A stretch of 64,000 nucleotides of DNA from Eucommia ulmoides (taxonomy: Eukaryota; Streptophyta; Magnoliopsida; Garryales; Eucommiaceae): the NCBI GenBank assembly GCA_016647705.1, contig CM028328.1:10596614-10660613 (forward strand). Reading direction: 5' to 3'. The translations under genes and the position numbers were made by a program. Each line of letters starts with the position of its first letter. Position 1 is the first letter of the stretch. Shown piece by piece: positions 20,666 to 31,409 of the stretch. The notes below the pieces were generated by a model that ran no database searches, was not told the DNA's origin, and saw nothing but the letters and a program-made list of their open reading frames with translations.

Positions 20666-21016
20666 TTAGCAACCGCCACCACCGCCGCCACCACCTCCAC
20701 CGCCTCCGCCACAACCCCCACCACCTCCGCAACCCCCACCACCTCCGCCGCCTCCACCACATCCACTTCCACCACCAAAACCCCCACTCCCGCCTCCACA
20801 AGCCGCACCTCCACCAGCAGCACCACCATAGAAGCCTCCATGTCTCCGGAGAGGTTTTCCACACCCGAAGTCGCCACAACCAAAGATGAGCATTGATATA
20901 ATGGAGACAGAAACAACTACCGGGCAGAGCATGAAGATCACCGTCCCGTAGCCGTTGATCATATGATCACCTGCCGCTTCATTCCCAGCGCCCACAACGT
21001 CAAAGTATCCAACCAT
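20666..21016 (-). CDS. Glycine-rich, Cys-containing membrane-anchored protein (locus 2)
   Basis: The ORF has 116 codons with ATG at 21016-21014. The N-terminus MVGYFDVVGAGNEAAGDH is followed by a hydrophobic segment of about 25 residues (about codons 24-46) that could be a signal anchor. Then come GCGDFGCGKP and RRHGGFYGG, and a C-terminal half of almost only Gly with evenly placed Cys, ending in Cys. This is the only member of the local family with an uninterrupted full-length frame. Glycine-rich proteins of this kind are usually small wall- or membrane-associated proteins; a specific role is not known. The promoter block is conserved, but the TATA position reads GGATATAG, weaker than at the other loci. 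Long CCACC-rich frames on the other strand are shadows. Confidence 0.65.
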   Translation of the reverse strand: MVGYFDVVGAGNEAAGDHMINGYGTVIFMLCPVVVSVSIISMLIFGCGDFGCGKPLRRHGGFYGGAAGGGAACGGGSGGFGGGSGCGGGGGGGGGCGGGGGCGGGGGGGGGGGGGC

Positions 21017-21235
21017 TTTAATCTATATTTTATTTAATTATTTTGCAACCTCCATCGTGAGTTATAGAACTTCGAAGATAGCCTGCAGTTCTATATCCGT
21101 AGAGAAGAAATATCACGCTGACGAGGCCTAGAATTTTTGTTTCTTTTGCAAATATGGCCAGAAGTTTTTAATATTTTCAATTGAACCCCCTAAACTCTAG
21201 ATATACTTCATCCATTATTTTTTTCTCCTCTGAAA
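21017..21235 (-). promoter_or_regulatory. Promoter block of glycine-rich locus 2
   Basis: Aligned with 19196-19375, 45397-45600 and 59089-59320. Contains the GCAGGCTATCTTCGAAGTTCTA core and the upstream GTCAGCGTGATATTTCT. The TATA position at plus 21090-21097 is GGATATAG on the minus strand instead of TATATATAG. Confidence 0.55.
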
Positions 21236-21572
21236 AGTCTAACTTGCAGAACCAACAAAGGGGGCGGAGCACTAAGGGTTCCTTTGGATGGAAAGGAGGA
21301 ATGTGGAGGGAAAGGGAGGGAGATTATCTTCCCTTCTAAGTTCTATTGGATGAGGAATTCGAGACTATAGGTCAAATTCAACAAGTATATGTGCACACTA
21401 ATGCGCGACTATTCAATACAAATTATGGTCAATTTGCTAGTATTCAACGTAACTTAATTGTTAGTATTTATACTTTTGTACTCTATCAATGTGTTGGTCG
21501 AAGTGTAGAAAATCGCTGACAACATTTCCAGGAATTTTTTTGGGAAAATGATTCTTATGTCCTAAATTCTAA

Positions 21573-22242
21573 CGACATGTTTGGTACATAGAATGGGGTG
21601 AAATAGAATCACTATTGCATTTTCAATTTCGATTTTCTTATTTAGTTGTCCAATAAAATTAGAAAATCGATTTCATCATAATAAAAGTTGATGAAATTAA
21701 ATTCTATATCTCATGGACTCGAATCACCTAACTCATTGCAATAAAAAAATGAAATTCCAAAAAAGTATATTCCTTTTAACCTAAAAAGCCCATTCTATTT
21801 GAGTTATAATTGACATATTTTTTATCTTGTAAATATCAACTAATATTTTGAAATCTAAATATGGACTAATATCTTGTTAAACTTATTTTTTGACTATTTT
21901 TTTGATTTTTTGGTTATTCATCTCTTTTATTTTTTGAATAAAAGGCTATTAGTAGTCATTTCACTTATTTGTTAGTAGATATTGAATATTTTCTATATGG
22001 GATAATGTTACTATGTTTTGCAGTCAATTTTTTTCAAATAATTTATTATTAATTATATATTGTGAATAAAATTGATTTCAAAATTAATATGTGAAACAGC
22101 ATTATGAGAAATTTGCTATGTTTCACTATCGCATATAACAACCAAACAAGAGAATTGAATAGAAATTCTATTAATAAATTTATTCCATTCAATGCTTCTC
22201 ATATTCGTTCTACTTTGATTCCATTCAATCCAACCAAACGGG
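21573..22242. mobile_element. MITE-like inverted-repeat element (locus 2 copy)
   Basis: Begins near CATGTTTGGTACATAGAATGG and ends near GATTCCATTCAATCC then AACCAAACG, giving imperfect terminal inverted repeats with a GTTTGGTT core. It has no ORF. The orthologous element at locus 4 spans about 59604-60297. Locus 1 has the site without the element. Superfamily is uncertain; PIF/Harbinger-like or hAT-like both fit GTTTGGTT ends. Confidence 0.6.
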
Positions 22243-22477
22243 ATACTTTCGGTCTCTTTGATTTTTTTAGTTGATTTTTTGTCATGCTGATATTCCTTTC
22301 ATTATTTTCAAAATCTTAAATGTCAGTCTAATTTTATTTTTTGAATATTTTTATCCTTTTCTTTATTTGATACTTAGCTAGTATTTGTACTTTTGTAGAA
22401 AAATCAATGGCAACCTTTCTAGGAAAATTCTTATGCATAATGTTCTGTCACAGGAAGATGTGAATGTAGGCACATAA

Positions 22478-22481
<4 letters not shown>

Positions 22482-22545
<64 letters not shown>
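22482..22545. repeat. (TA)n microsatellite
   Basis: Uninterrupted alternating TA of about 64 bases between the locus 2 flank and the chloroplast-derived insertion. Confidence 0.95.
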
Positions 22546-22547
<2 letters not shown>

Positions 22548-22571
22548 CTAATTAAAAACATTAATTGAATG

Positions 22572-22890
22572 TAACTTGGATGATCCACATCTCGGGGTCT
22601 AGCGCCGATGAGCACATTGAACTATCCATGTGGCTCAGAGCCCTCACAGCCTAGGCACAACGGCACAATTATCAGGGGTGCACTCTACGACTGAGTTAAT
22701 AGCCCGTCATGTGAGCTTCCCACTGGGGGCCCGCTATGCCAAAAGCAAGAGAAACACCATCCCTCTCTTTCCTTTCGATGTCCCCATGTTTCCCCCATGT
22801 GGCAACATGGGGATGTCACAAAGAGGATCCTATCAACTTGTTCCGATCTAGGATAAGAAGCTCATGAGTTTGGTCTTACTTCACTGTTGA
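22572..22890 (-). other. Chloroplast DNA insertion: 16S-trnI spacer, trnI exon 1, intron start
   Basis: Read on the minus strand this is plastid rRNA-operon DNA. It has the 16S-trnI spacer with GAACAAGTTGATAGGATCC, ACATGGGG and GGAAAGAGAGGGATGG. Then comes a decayed first exon of trnI-GAU at 22669-22705, starting GGGCTATTAACTCAG, and then the start of its group II intron with GCTCTGAGCCACATGG and GATGTGGATCATCC. Several substitutions against the plastid sequence as I know it, and the lack of the rest of the operon, mark it as an old nuclear insertion. Confidence 0.85.
22669..22705 (-). pseudogene. trnI-GAU: trnI-GAU exon 1, plastid-derived
   Basis: 37 bases that match the 5' exon of the split plastid isoleucine tRNA up to the anticodon GAT. 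Substitutions in the D-arm region and absence of exon 2 make it non-functional. Confidence 0.75.
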
Positions 22891-23540
22891 GAAAGGAAAG
22901 GTAAATGTTTTTCAGTGACTAGCAGTAGGCAGCTATGGCAGAATGATAATTGATGATGTAACCCTAAATAAAATATTAGGATTTCTGTCAAATTTAAGAG
23001 ATGAGAGCAAGCTAAAATTATCATTCACTTAATTTTTTATTTTATTTTTACTAATTTAGTGCGTGTTCTAGAACTCCACTAACTATTCTTTCAATTTTCC
23101 CATTGACATTCTTTCACCAAAACTACCGAAAGACAAACAAATATTATCTGGTGGCCTAAAATCAAACCCGGAAAAAGAGGAGGAAACATTACAAGAAGCC
23201 ATGACTCCACTCCCTTTGTCTCTATGCAGATCAACTCACAACGCCCTTTACCTTCACACCCTTTATGGCTTTCTCCCCAAAACGAATTCATATCATGAGA
23301 AAAAATATAAAATAAAATTATGACATGTTTGGACTACCGCACTTTTCGGGGTTACATTTCCGTACTAATTTACTTACATCTCGACTGATGATTAACCTGA
23401 GACTCCTATCTCTCTCAGCAATCAAAGTACTAAACGAGATTCAATTATTTTTTAGAAGTTTCCTTTTCACTTTACTTTGGGACGTTTACCGACCAATCAT
23501 ATTTTATTTGAATTACATTTTAATTTTTTGTGAAGATTCA
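22891..23540. other. Intergenic DNA without recognised gene
   Basis: Short unrelated reading frames only. No domain or RNA structure recognised. Confidence 0.5.
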
Positions 23541-23545
23541 CTCAA

Positions 23546-24635
23546 GCCCAGTTTGGTTAGTGTTCCCATCCCATTCTATTCTCAGAGTTTTTGGATTAAT
23601 TTTTAGGAATATGTTTGGTAAATTTATTTCCATCTCATCCCAAAATTTAGGAATTGATTCTCATATTTCTTAATGAGGTGAGAAAAAAACAAATTGTTTT
23701 TTTTTTTCATCCCATTCTAGCTGAGGACACCCTTGGTATTTTCGTAATTGTTAGTGAGAAGGACTGAGCTCATTTCGTGGTGTTCCTCTATTATTCATTC
23801 GTCGTCGTCCTCCTCCTCCTCGTCTTTACTACCAACGTGACCGTCATCTTCCTTGTCCTCGCCATCGTCTTCCCTGCCCTCGTCGTCGTCGTCTTCCTTG
23901 TCCTTGCCTCTCGCCATCACCATCTCTGTTTCTTCGATCATTGCCATTGCCGCTCATTGCCTTTTCAATCACCTTCACCATCGCCATGGCCTATTCTTTT
24001 CTATTCTTCGTTCATCATCATCACACTGGAATCGATTGTTGAATTAGGGTTCGATTTCTCCGTGCTTCTCTGTTCTTCGTTCATCATCATCGTTCATCCC
24101 CATCGCGATCGCCTTTTTCTCTAGAATCGATTGCCGAATTAGGGTTGCATTTCGCTGCTGGAATCGATTTCGATTTTCGATTTTGATTTCGATGTCATTG
24201 TTGTCTTCGATTTAGGGTTGGGCTATTATCCTCGATTTAGGGTTTGGCTGCTGAAATCGATTTAGCGTTCAGTTGATGAAATTGATTTTGTTGTTGAAAT
24301 CAAATTAGGGTTCTCGAAATCGATTTTGATTTTTTCTCTACTGATTTTTCTTTATTTTCCTAATTGTTTCAGTATGTTTGGTTGTGCATTGGGGTATTTT
24401 ATTTTATTTTTAATTTTTTAAAGTTGAATGTGATTTAGCTATATAATTTTGAGAATTAAACAATTCCAGAATTATTTGTTATCATATGTGATTCTGTTCC
24501 CAAAACGAAATAAAATTTTGTCGTCACCGAACGTGATTCTATTCCGAAAAGGAAATATAATTCTCATCTCATCCCGTCACCTCCCATTCTATCCTAAGTG
24601 GGATGGGAAAAGTGAGAACACTAACAAAACACGGC
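23546..24635. mobile_element. Inverted-repeat element of 1.09 kb
   Basis: The left end GCCCAGTTTGGTTAGTGTTC and the right end (reverse complement GCCGTGTTTTGTTAGTGTTC) form terminal inverted repeats, followed inward by matching CCCATCCCATTCTA and CCCATCCCACTTAGG stretches. CTCAA flanks both sides (23541-23545 and 24636-24640). Inside lies a CT-rich stretch (23800-23990) and repeated ATCGATTTAGGGTT-like words (24030-24310) that resemble a gene leader or intron, but no protein is recognisable. It may be a non-autonomous DNA transposon with captured host sequence. Confidence 0.6.
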
Positions 24636-24689
24636 CTCAATTTTCCTTATTAATAACTATTAAGTTCCTAAATTTAGGTTGATCACTTG

Positions 24690-25860
24690 CCTGATATATA
24701 GCTTCCTAAAAATTAGAGGGTCGTCACTAAACTAAAACTAGAGACAATGACAAGATCAACCCATTAAGACGACCAATCTACCCAATTATCCCACGTGTTT
24801 TTAATTGAACCAAATAAACCTCAAAATGAAGTTACTTATACCGTTTAATCACAATTTTAAATCCGGACAAAAGGAAATGACGATAATACCCCCTATAAAT
24901 ACAAAATCATATTTTTAACAATATCTCTTCTCAGGCCACAAAAATAGGAATGGTTACCAAATTAAAACTAAACCACTTTTACATCCTTAAAATATTGATA
25001 ACTTTCTTTCTTTTTGAAACATCGTTTGCCTGATTTGCTTACAAATTTATAATCGTGAGGTCATTTACTTCAAAATAACATATATTTGTGTGTGTGTGTA
25101 TTTGTTGAATTTAATACGATGATAAATTAAAAAACATGCGCTACTGTTCAATCTAATTTTTATTTATTTATTTTTTATTATTATGACTATTATTATTTTA
25201 TTTTATTTTTTTTGCATTGAATTACATTCAATAGTTTTTTTCAAAAACAACAAAACCACAATTTTTTTTTTATTAATGTACCATTTTAAATTGAACACGA
25301 ATGTGAAAAATTATAAAGATTCGGAAGTATTATGTTGAATTCAACACGAATGTGAAAACACATTGCCTTCAAAACAACATACATCTGTATATATTCTATT
25401 GTATAATTTAATATTTATTGAATTCAACAAAATGATGAATTATGTGTAGAATTCAAGCGAACTGTTAATTTCTGTTGTAATATTTTTTTAATTGTTACAT
25501 TCAATATTTTTTACACTAACAGTAGATTTAAACAATTTTGTAGAAATATCATGCTTAATTCAACATGAATTGAAAACTATGAACTTTCAAAATTATCATG
25601 TTGAATTTAACACGAATGTTGAAATTGATAGAAAAAGAAATGGTGAACGTGATACCGTTTTGAATATCTTATTCAGACAATACTGTATATCGATTTAGAT
25701 CATAAAAAAGTATTCAAAATAATAGTTATTTCGGATTTAATAACACAAATTAATTTAGTTTAAATTTAATAATTGCCTCTATTTTTTTTAAGAAGTTATA
25801 TATCAAGTAAACGGTTGTGTTATAAGGACAAATTTGACTTAATCTTCACAAAGGAATGAA
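24690..25860. repeat. GTTACATT-rich repeat family, copy 2 (inverted right part)
   Basis: The part 25590-25740 is the reverse complement of sequence at 26240-26350 (GTTTTGAATATCTTATTCAGAC against its partner). Words TTGAATTCAACACGAATGTG recur at 25330 and 25600. The left part is AT-rich with little similarity left. Non-coding. Confidence 0.45.
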
Positions 25861-25949
25861 ATGTAACCCCCCAAAAAATAGGATTTTTTTTACGTTAACA
25901 CGCATTACTATCAAACAAATGAAAATGTCCTCCAAATGACAAAACCCAT

Positions 25950-26720
25950 ACCAACTAAAATTCATTGATTTAAGGAAAAATTACCTACTAAGCCTAAATT
26001 AAGTATCAAACTACCAATTAATGCCAACTAGATTAAAATAAACCAAATACTCTCATTTTACAAATTGTATGAACCGTTTAATCCTAATTTAAAAAAAATG
26101 CAAAATTTGGCATGACTAATTTGCTCCTGTGTGATTCATGGGATTGAAATCTTTCATATTTAATGATTTCACATAAATGAAAATTGAAATATTCCATATT
26201 TAACTGTTTCACACAAAACTATTTATTAAAATCAAAATATATATTGTTGTACATATTTTTTACGATCTAATTATATATTCAGATACGTCCGAATAAGATC
26301 TTTAAAATGATATTACATTCACTATTTTTTTTATTAGTTTCAGATTCGTGTTACATTGATCAACAAGGTACTTCCAGAATTTTCAATTTTCACATGTGTA
26401 TTACAATTAACATGATTTTATACATTGTCAAAACATAGTCGAATGTTACATTCAACATCCAAATCACCTTTATCAGTAAGTCATGTCGCGTTTAAGACGC
26501 ATATAATTTGTGCTATTATCAACATTAATTGATGTTATTTCTATTGCATTAAATATTATATTCCATAAAACATCAAACATCATTCAGTTGCAACCGGAAC
26601 AATAAATTACTATTTCAATTAAAGAATGTCACATTCAACATTGGTATCACACGGACTATGAGATGTTATATGTAATATTTACCAGAAATACGATTCATGA
26701 CTCCAAAAAAATATATTAAT
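25950..26720. repeat. GTTACATT-rich repeat family, copy 3
   Basis: Matches copy 1 over most of its length: TTTCATATTTAA, AAAATCAAAATA, TTGTACATATTTTT, TCGAATGTTACATTCAAC and AACATTAATTGATG occur in the same order. It begins with CTACCAATTAAT and AACCAAATA words that are found, inverted, at 38430-38620. Confidence 0.6.
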
Positions 26721-27320
26721 ATATCGTTTTAAAGAGGATGATCCCATGATGATTGTTATGTAAAAAAAAATAAATAAAAAATAAAAAATAAAAAAAAATT
26801 GTCAACAAGTAGATTTATGATAAAATTCACATGTTTTGTGTTTAACTATTTTGACTGGAAATTGCTATATTTGTTTTCGTGTTTTTAGGAGTAATTAAAA
26901 TTGAAATGTAGTCCTGCATATTTAGGAAGTTACCAAATCTGTTTCGCATATATTAGGAAGTTAAAATCTCATTAAATAAGGACATATTTATCCATGAATG
27001 AAAAAAGTAGTGATCTGTGGAAAGAAAAAACACCGGGTTGAATTGCTAGTTTCTACATTAAAAAGGGACCCCCTGTACGCGCCCCTTGATTTATTTATTT
27101 TTTAATAAAACACCATTTTTCAATCACACAAGCCGTGGCTATTGAAGGAATGCACAAGTCATTTATTTGGAAACAAGAAAACAACTCAAATAAGGAATTT
27201 TTCAACCAAAATCCCTTGAATTCAACTGCAAAAATGAAAGATTTTTGTGATACTCACAATAGGGCTCATCGTTTCATCTTTCTTTATTTTTATAATTTTT
27301 ATGGAGTTTGCAATTTGAGA
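26721..27320. other. AT-rich intergenic DNA
   Basis: A-rich tract at 26760-26800 and unremarkable sequence. No gene seen. Confidence 0.5.
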
Positions 27321-27498
27321 TGTTAAGATAATTGAGAATTGGAGAACGGACCATGTATTGACATATTGAGAAAGAAATACAAGATTACATGTATTAAGAA
27401 TATGCAGAATATAAACTATATATGAGTATTTATAGGGGAAGTGGGGTTAGGATTTTGTCCTATGGGCCAAGTGGGCTAAGCCCATTATTGCACTAACA
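27321..27498 (-). repeat. 3' LTR of copia B
   Basis: 178 bp. On the minus strand it begins TGTTAGTGCAATAATGGGC and ends TTATCTTAACA. It matches 31238-31409 and, more distantly, 15310-15491. Confidence 0.85.
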
Positions 27499-27511
27499 TC
27501 ACCCCTCAAAC

Positions 27512-30495
27512 TCAAGACGGTAAGTGAGAGGTGAACTTGAGTTTGAAAATCATAGAGTGAAAATGTCTAGGTGGATGAGCCTTAGTAAAAATGTATGTTG
27601 TCTGATCTGCTGAACTGACGGATTGTAGATGAACCGTATTTTGGAAAATGTGATGACAGATGAAGTGACAATCAGTCTCGATGTGTTTTGTATGCTCATG
27701 GAATGCAAGATTGTGAGCGATCTGAATAACACTCCTATTGTCAAAGTATAGGATAGTAGCTGCAGGAGAAAAGATCCCCATATTAACTAGTAGCCATCAA
27801 AGCCAGAGAAGCTCTTGAGTTGCATCAGCCATGTCAGGATATTCATCTTCAATACTAGAGCGAGCAACCACAATTTTTTTTTTTTTACTACTCTAGGAAA
27901 TGAGAGAATTTCCCAAAAAGAAACAGTAACCAGTGGTAGAACGTCTGTCGGTAGGGTCTCCGGCCCAATCGGCATCAGAATAAACTTGTTAAACGGGAGC
28001 AGACTGAGCTGAGAAATAAATATGCCAAGATCTTTCATCTCAAATTGCCTACTGAGAACTTTTTGAGTTCAAAAATGTCACATAGATCATCTCCAGTAAT
28101 AACCATATCATCCACAAATAGCAAAAGAAGGATAATACTATTGGCAGTATGACGAATAAACAGAGCCAAATCATAAGAATCAGGTGTGAAGCTTGCTTCA
28201 AACCATATAGGGCACAACGAAGGCGACAAACTTTATTTCTAGGGGCAACCAAGCTAAGAGGTATATGCATATAGACTTCTTCAAGAAGATCAATATTGAG
28301 AAAAATATTTTTGACATCCATTTGAAAGAGAGTCCATTTTAGAATGACGGCAACATCAAGAAGTGTACGGACTAATGTTAGCCTCGCCATTGGAGCAAAT
28401 GTCTCTTCATAGTCAATTCCATATTCTTGAGCAAATTCTTTAGCAACAAGTCAGACTTTATATCGTTAAAAAGATCCATTAGAGAGTGTCTTCATTTTAA
28501 ATACCCATTTGTACTCAATAGTAGTTTTTCCAAGGGCAGATCAATAATATCCCAGGTATGAGTTTTAGGGAGGGCCTGAAGTTCTTCGTCTATTGCTTTC
28601 TACCAAAGAGGATTAGTACTAGCCTCCTTGTAGGATTGAGGCTCATGCAAATAAAATATAGTGGAAAAATAAAGAAACTCAGTAAGATAATATGGATGAT
28701 GAGTTACCCTGGTAGAGCGGCGAGGGTATTCTAGAGCGTCTGTCTCAGAAGCAGTTGGTACAGAATCATCGACAACAACAGAAGTCTTAGGCACGATCGC
28801 TGGAGCTGGAGATGTGAGATCAGCTGGTGGGTCTGGGGTATACTCAGCATAAGGTGCAGGGCTGGGCACAACAGATGGTGCTAGAGTTTCTTCTGTCCGA
28901 AAGGTACCTGGAGCTGTATCATCTGAAAATAACTCAATGGATGGATTAATAAAGAATCTGGAGTTGGTAAGGGTTGACATGTCAAATTACCGTAAGGAAG
29001 AAAACATTTGTTCCCAAAAAATAACATGTCATGAGATACGAAGGGTTTTAGAAATGGGATCCCAGCACCGATACCCTTTATGTTCGATGCCATATCCAAG
29101 AAAACAACATAGACGGGCCCTTGGTTCCTGTTTTTTGTGTTTATGTAGTTTGAGAAGAGCAAAACAGGCGCAACCAAAGACTTTGAGTTCAAAGTAATTA
29201 GGAGTTTTACCGAAAAGACGTTTGAATGAAGACTGATTTTGGATTGTAGCGGAAGTGACACGGTTTATGTTGTAGACAGCTGTGAATGCAGCCTCACCCC
29301 AAAAATGCTCAAACTATGATGAAGTAATGAAGAGAGTACAAACTGTGTCAAGAATATGTCTATGTTTGCATTCGGCTTGTCTATTTTGTTGGGATGTACT
29401 CAGACACCAGAAAACTCATAATATATTTGGAATAGTTCGGATCAATATTTCATAAAAAAATAACCATGTATATCGAGAGTAGTCGTCCACAAAGATAACA
29501 AAGTAACGAAGGTCACCCATCGAGACATGAGGAGAAGGCCCCCAAATATCAGAATAAATTAGATTAAAGGGTGCAAGTGAAATAAACTGACTCTCTTTGA
29601 AAGGTAAAGCTGATTGTTTGGCATGTTAGCAATGGATACATTTGAAGAACTCTTGTTGAACTGAACCTAATTGACCACTAGAGATAAGCGATTTGAGTCG
29701 GTTAGATGAAATGTGGCCTAACCGAGCATGCCACATTTGGGATAGTGAGAGATCAACTGGTGGTTGTAGAGATAAGGATGAGGATACCACTGGTGGTGGT
29801 GAGGTTGTACATGTTGATGGAGGGACTTGGGGTTGTGGTGGTAATGGAGTTGGAGATGGAAGATGCAAACTAATAAGTTCAAATAGGTGTCCAACTTTAC
29901 GACCAGTCCCAAGAATTTCTCCTGTTTGAGGATCCTACACACGACAACCACTACTAGAAAATATGACTTCTAATCCCAATTCACAAAGTTGCCCAACATA
30001 CAAGAGATTTAAGGTGAGTTTGGGAATTAAATATGTGTCAGGAACAGAAAGATGGGAAGTAGAAACCTAACTGGTATGAGTAACACGCATTTGAGAACCA
30101 TCAACAGTATGAATTCTAGGGATATTCATAATGGAGAGTTTGATTGAAAAAATATAGGGATCAGATGTCATATGATTGTAACAAGCAAAATCAAAGAACC
30201 AAGAAGACTTACCTGTAGTAAGTGAAAGAGTAGGGAAAACGTTTGTATCATTACCAATGTTGAAGAAGATATGAAGGAGGAGTAGGACCAAATCTATAAT
30301 AGACATGGTGACAGTAGTGGAGGTAGGATCCGAACCCTCTTTGACATTGATAATGAGCGAAGAACCCACAACCATCGTTATTAAATCTGGAGAAACTACT
30401 GTCAAGGATGAATTCAGAATATTGAAATTGTCCAGAAATCGATATTGAATCTTCATGTACCGGGTAAAAATTGGGTGACCTATTGTAGGAACCAT
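27512..30495 (-). pseudogene. Copia B pol remnant
   Basis: Read on the minus strand. The protease region has SSWFFDFACYNHMTSDP (about 30220-30170). A pre-integrase has HARLGHIS and CIHC (about 29735-29630). Integrase pieces follow to about 28990. The linker has STRVTHHP. RT has MDVKNIFLN, YGLKQA and the catalytic FVDD (about 28115). RNase H has YFDN and HEHTKHIE (27740-27640). Many frameshifts. RT keeps its acidic box, but no continuous frame remains. Confidence 0.82.
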
Positions 30496-31237
30496 ACGGA
30501 TATAACAAAAAATATATTATGTGAGTCTCAAACCATAAAACAGAGGCCAGAAACGGAATTAGAACACTGAAAAACCTTAGGAACAGGTCTAACTATTCAG
30601 AAAACTGGTCTAAAAATGCCTAAATCGTTCAAAGCAAAGTACCTCAAAGAAAATCGATGACGTGGTAGTTCACTGTTTGAGTAATACTGACGTGGTAGTC
30701 AACACAACTGACATGGTGCTTATGTGGCGCTGATGTGTCGCAAACGTGGCGCTGACGGAGCAGCTAGGGCTGACATGGCAATAATTGCACCTATTAGGCG
30801 CATAAAACTGAGAGTGGAGCACCCGACAGATTCTACGCATCGCGCGTGAGAGTGCATGCATATTTGTATGGTTGTGTGGTTTTGTTTATTTGAATCGTCT
30901 CATCGATATGGTTCCGATGGTATATCATGAGGTGAATTTGGAGCCTGGTTGAGGCGGTAGAGCCCAAAATCAGAGACGGCGAAGGGTGGTAGTACTGCTG
31001 GCTGTTGGAGGCACGTGAGAGTGCATCTGGACTCTTGTGGCAGTGATTGTGGTGGCGTTATGTTCGTCTCTGCAAGACGAAGTCGGTGGTATGATATTTG
31101 TTGATACTGGAGAAGGGATGAAGCCTCTAGTAGCGACAAAAGTCTTGGGAGAATATGGGCGGCGGCAGCAGCAGAAGCATTAGGGTTGCGAAAATTTTAT
31201 TGAGAACAGGTGCATGAAAGACTTGATTTTGATACCA

Positions 31238-31409
31238 TGTTAAGATAATTAAAAAGTGAAGAGCGAACTATGTATTGATATATTGAGAAATAAATATAAG
31301 TTTACATGTATTAAGAATATACAAAATAAAAACTATACATGAGTATGTATGGGAGAAGTAGGATTAGGGTTTTGTCCTATGGATCAAGTGGGTTAAGCTT
31401 ATTATTACA
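31238..31409 (-). repeat. 5' LTR of copia B
   Basis: 172 bp. On the minus strand it begins TGTAATAATAAGC, with a six-base loss compared with the 3' LTR, and ends TTAACA just before the primer site. By eye it differs from the other LTR at many positions, so the insertion is old. Confidence 0.82.

Larger units (their letters stand above)
20970..22480. repeat. Segmental duplication with 59036-60530
   Basis: About 1.5 kb of promoter and upstream flank of locus 2 is matched in order by locus 4, including GGGTTCCTTTGGATGG, GAAAATGATTCTTATGTCC, the MITE and the TTCGGTCTCTTTGAT stretch. Both copies lead into regions with long (TA)n tracts. Part of it also matches 45397-45890 at locus 3. Confidence 0.8.
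27321..31409 (-). mobile_element. Copia retrotransposon B, full length, decayed, same family as A
   Basis: This is a minus-strand element with two LTRs (27321-27498 and 31238-31409). The primer site next to the 5' LTR reads TGGTATCA exactly (31230-31237). A polypurine tract GAGTTTGAGGGGTGA (minus strand, plus 27499-27513) precedes the 3' LTR. Internal order on the minus strand is leader, protease, integrase, RT, RNase H, all frame-broken. No gag or zinc knuckle is visible between leader and protease. No matching 5-bp target duplication: flanks are TGAGA and GGGAA. LTR ends TGTTAA and TTAACA match those of element A. Confidence 0.85.

Noticed and set aside
20587-20889. Long plus-strand frames rich in His or Thr opposite the glycine-rich gene
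   Set aside because: They are the complement of Gly codon repeats; the minus-strand frame has the conserved start, membrane segment and promoter.
22669-22705. Functional tRNA-Ile gene
   Set aside because: Only exon 1 of a plastid intron-containing tRNA, with substitutions; exon 2 is absent.
23777-24124. Val/Leu-rich open frame of 115 codons
   Set aside because: Low-complexity product of a CT-rich tract inside an inverted-repeat element; no domain.
27512-27781. Independent small gene on the minus strand
   Set aside because: It is the RNase H end of copia B.
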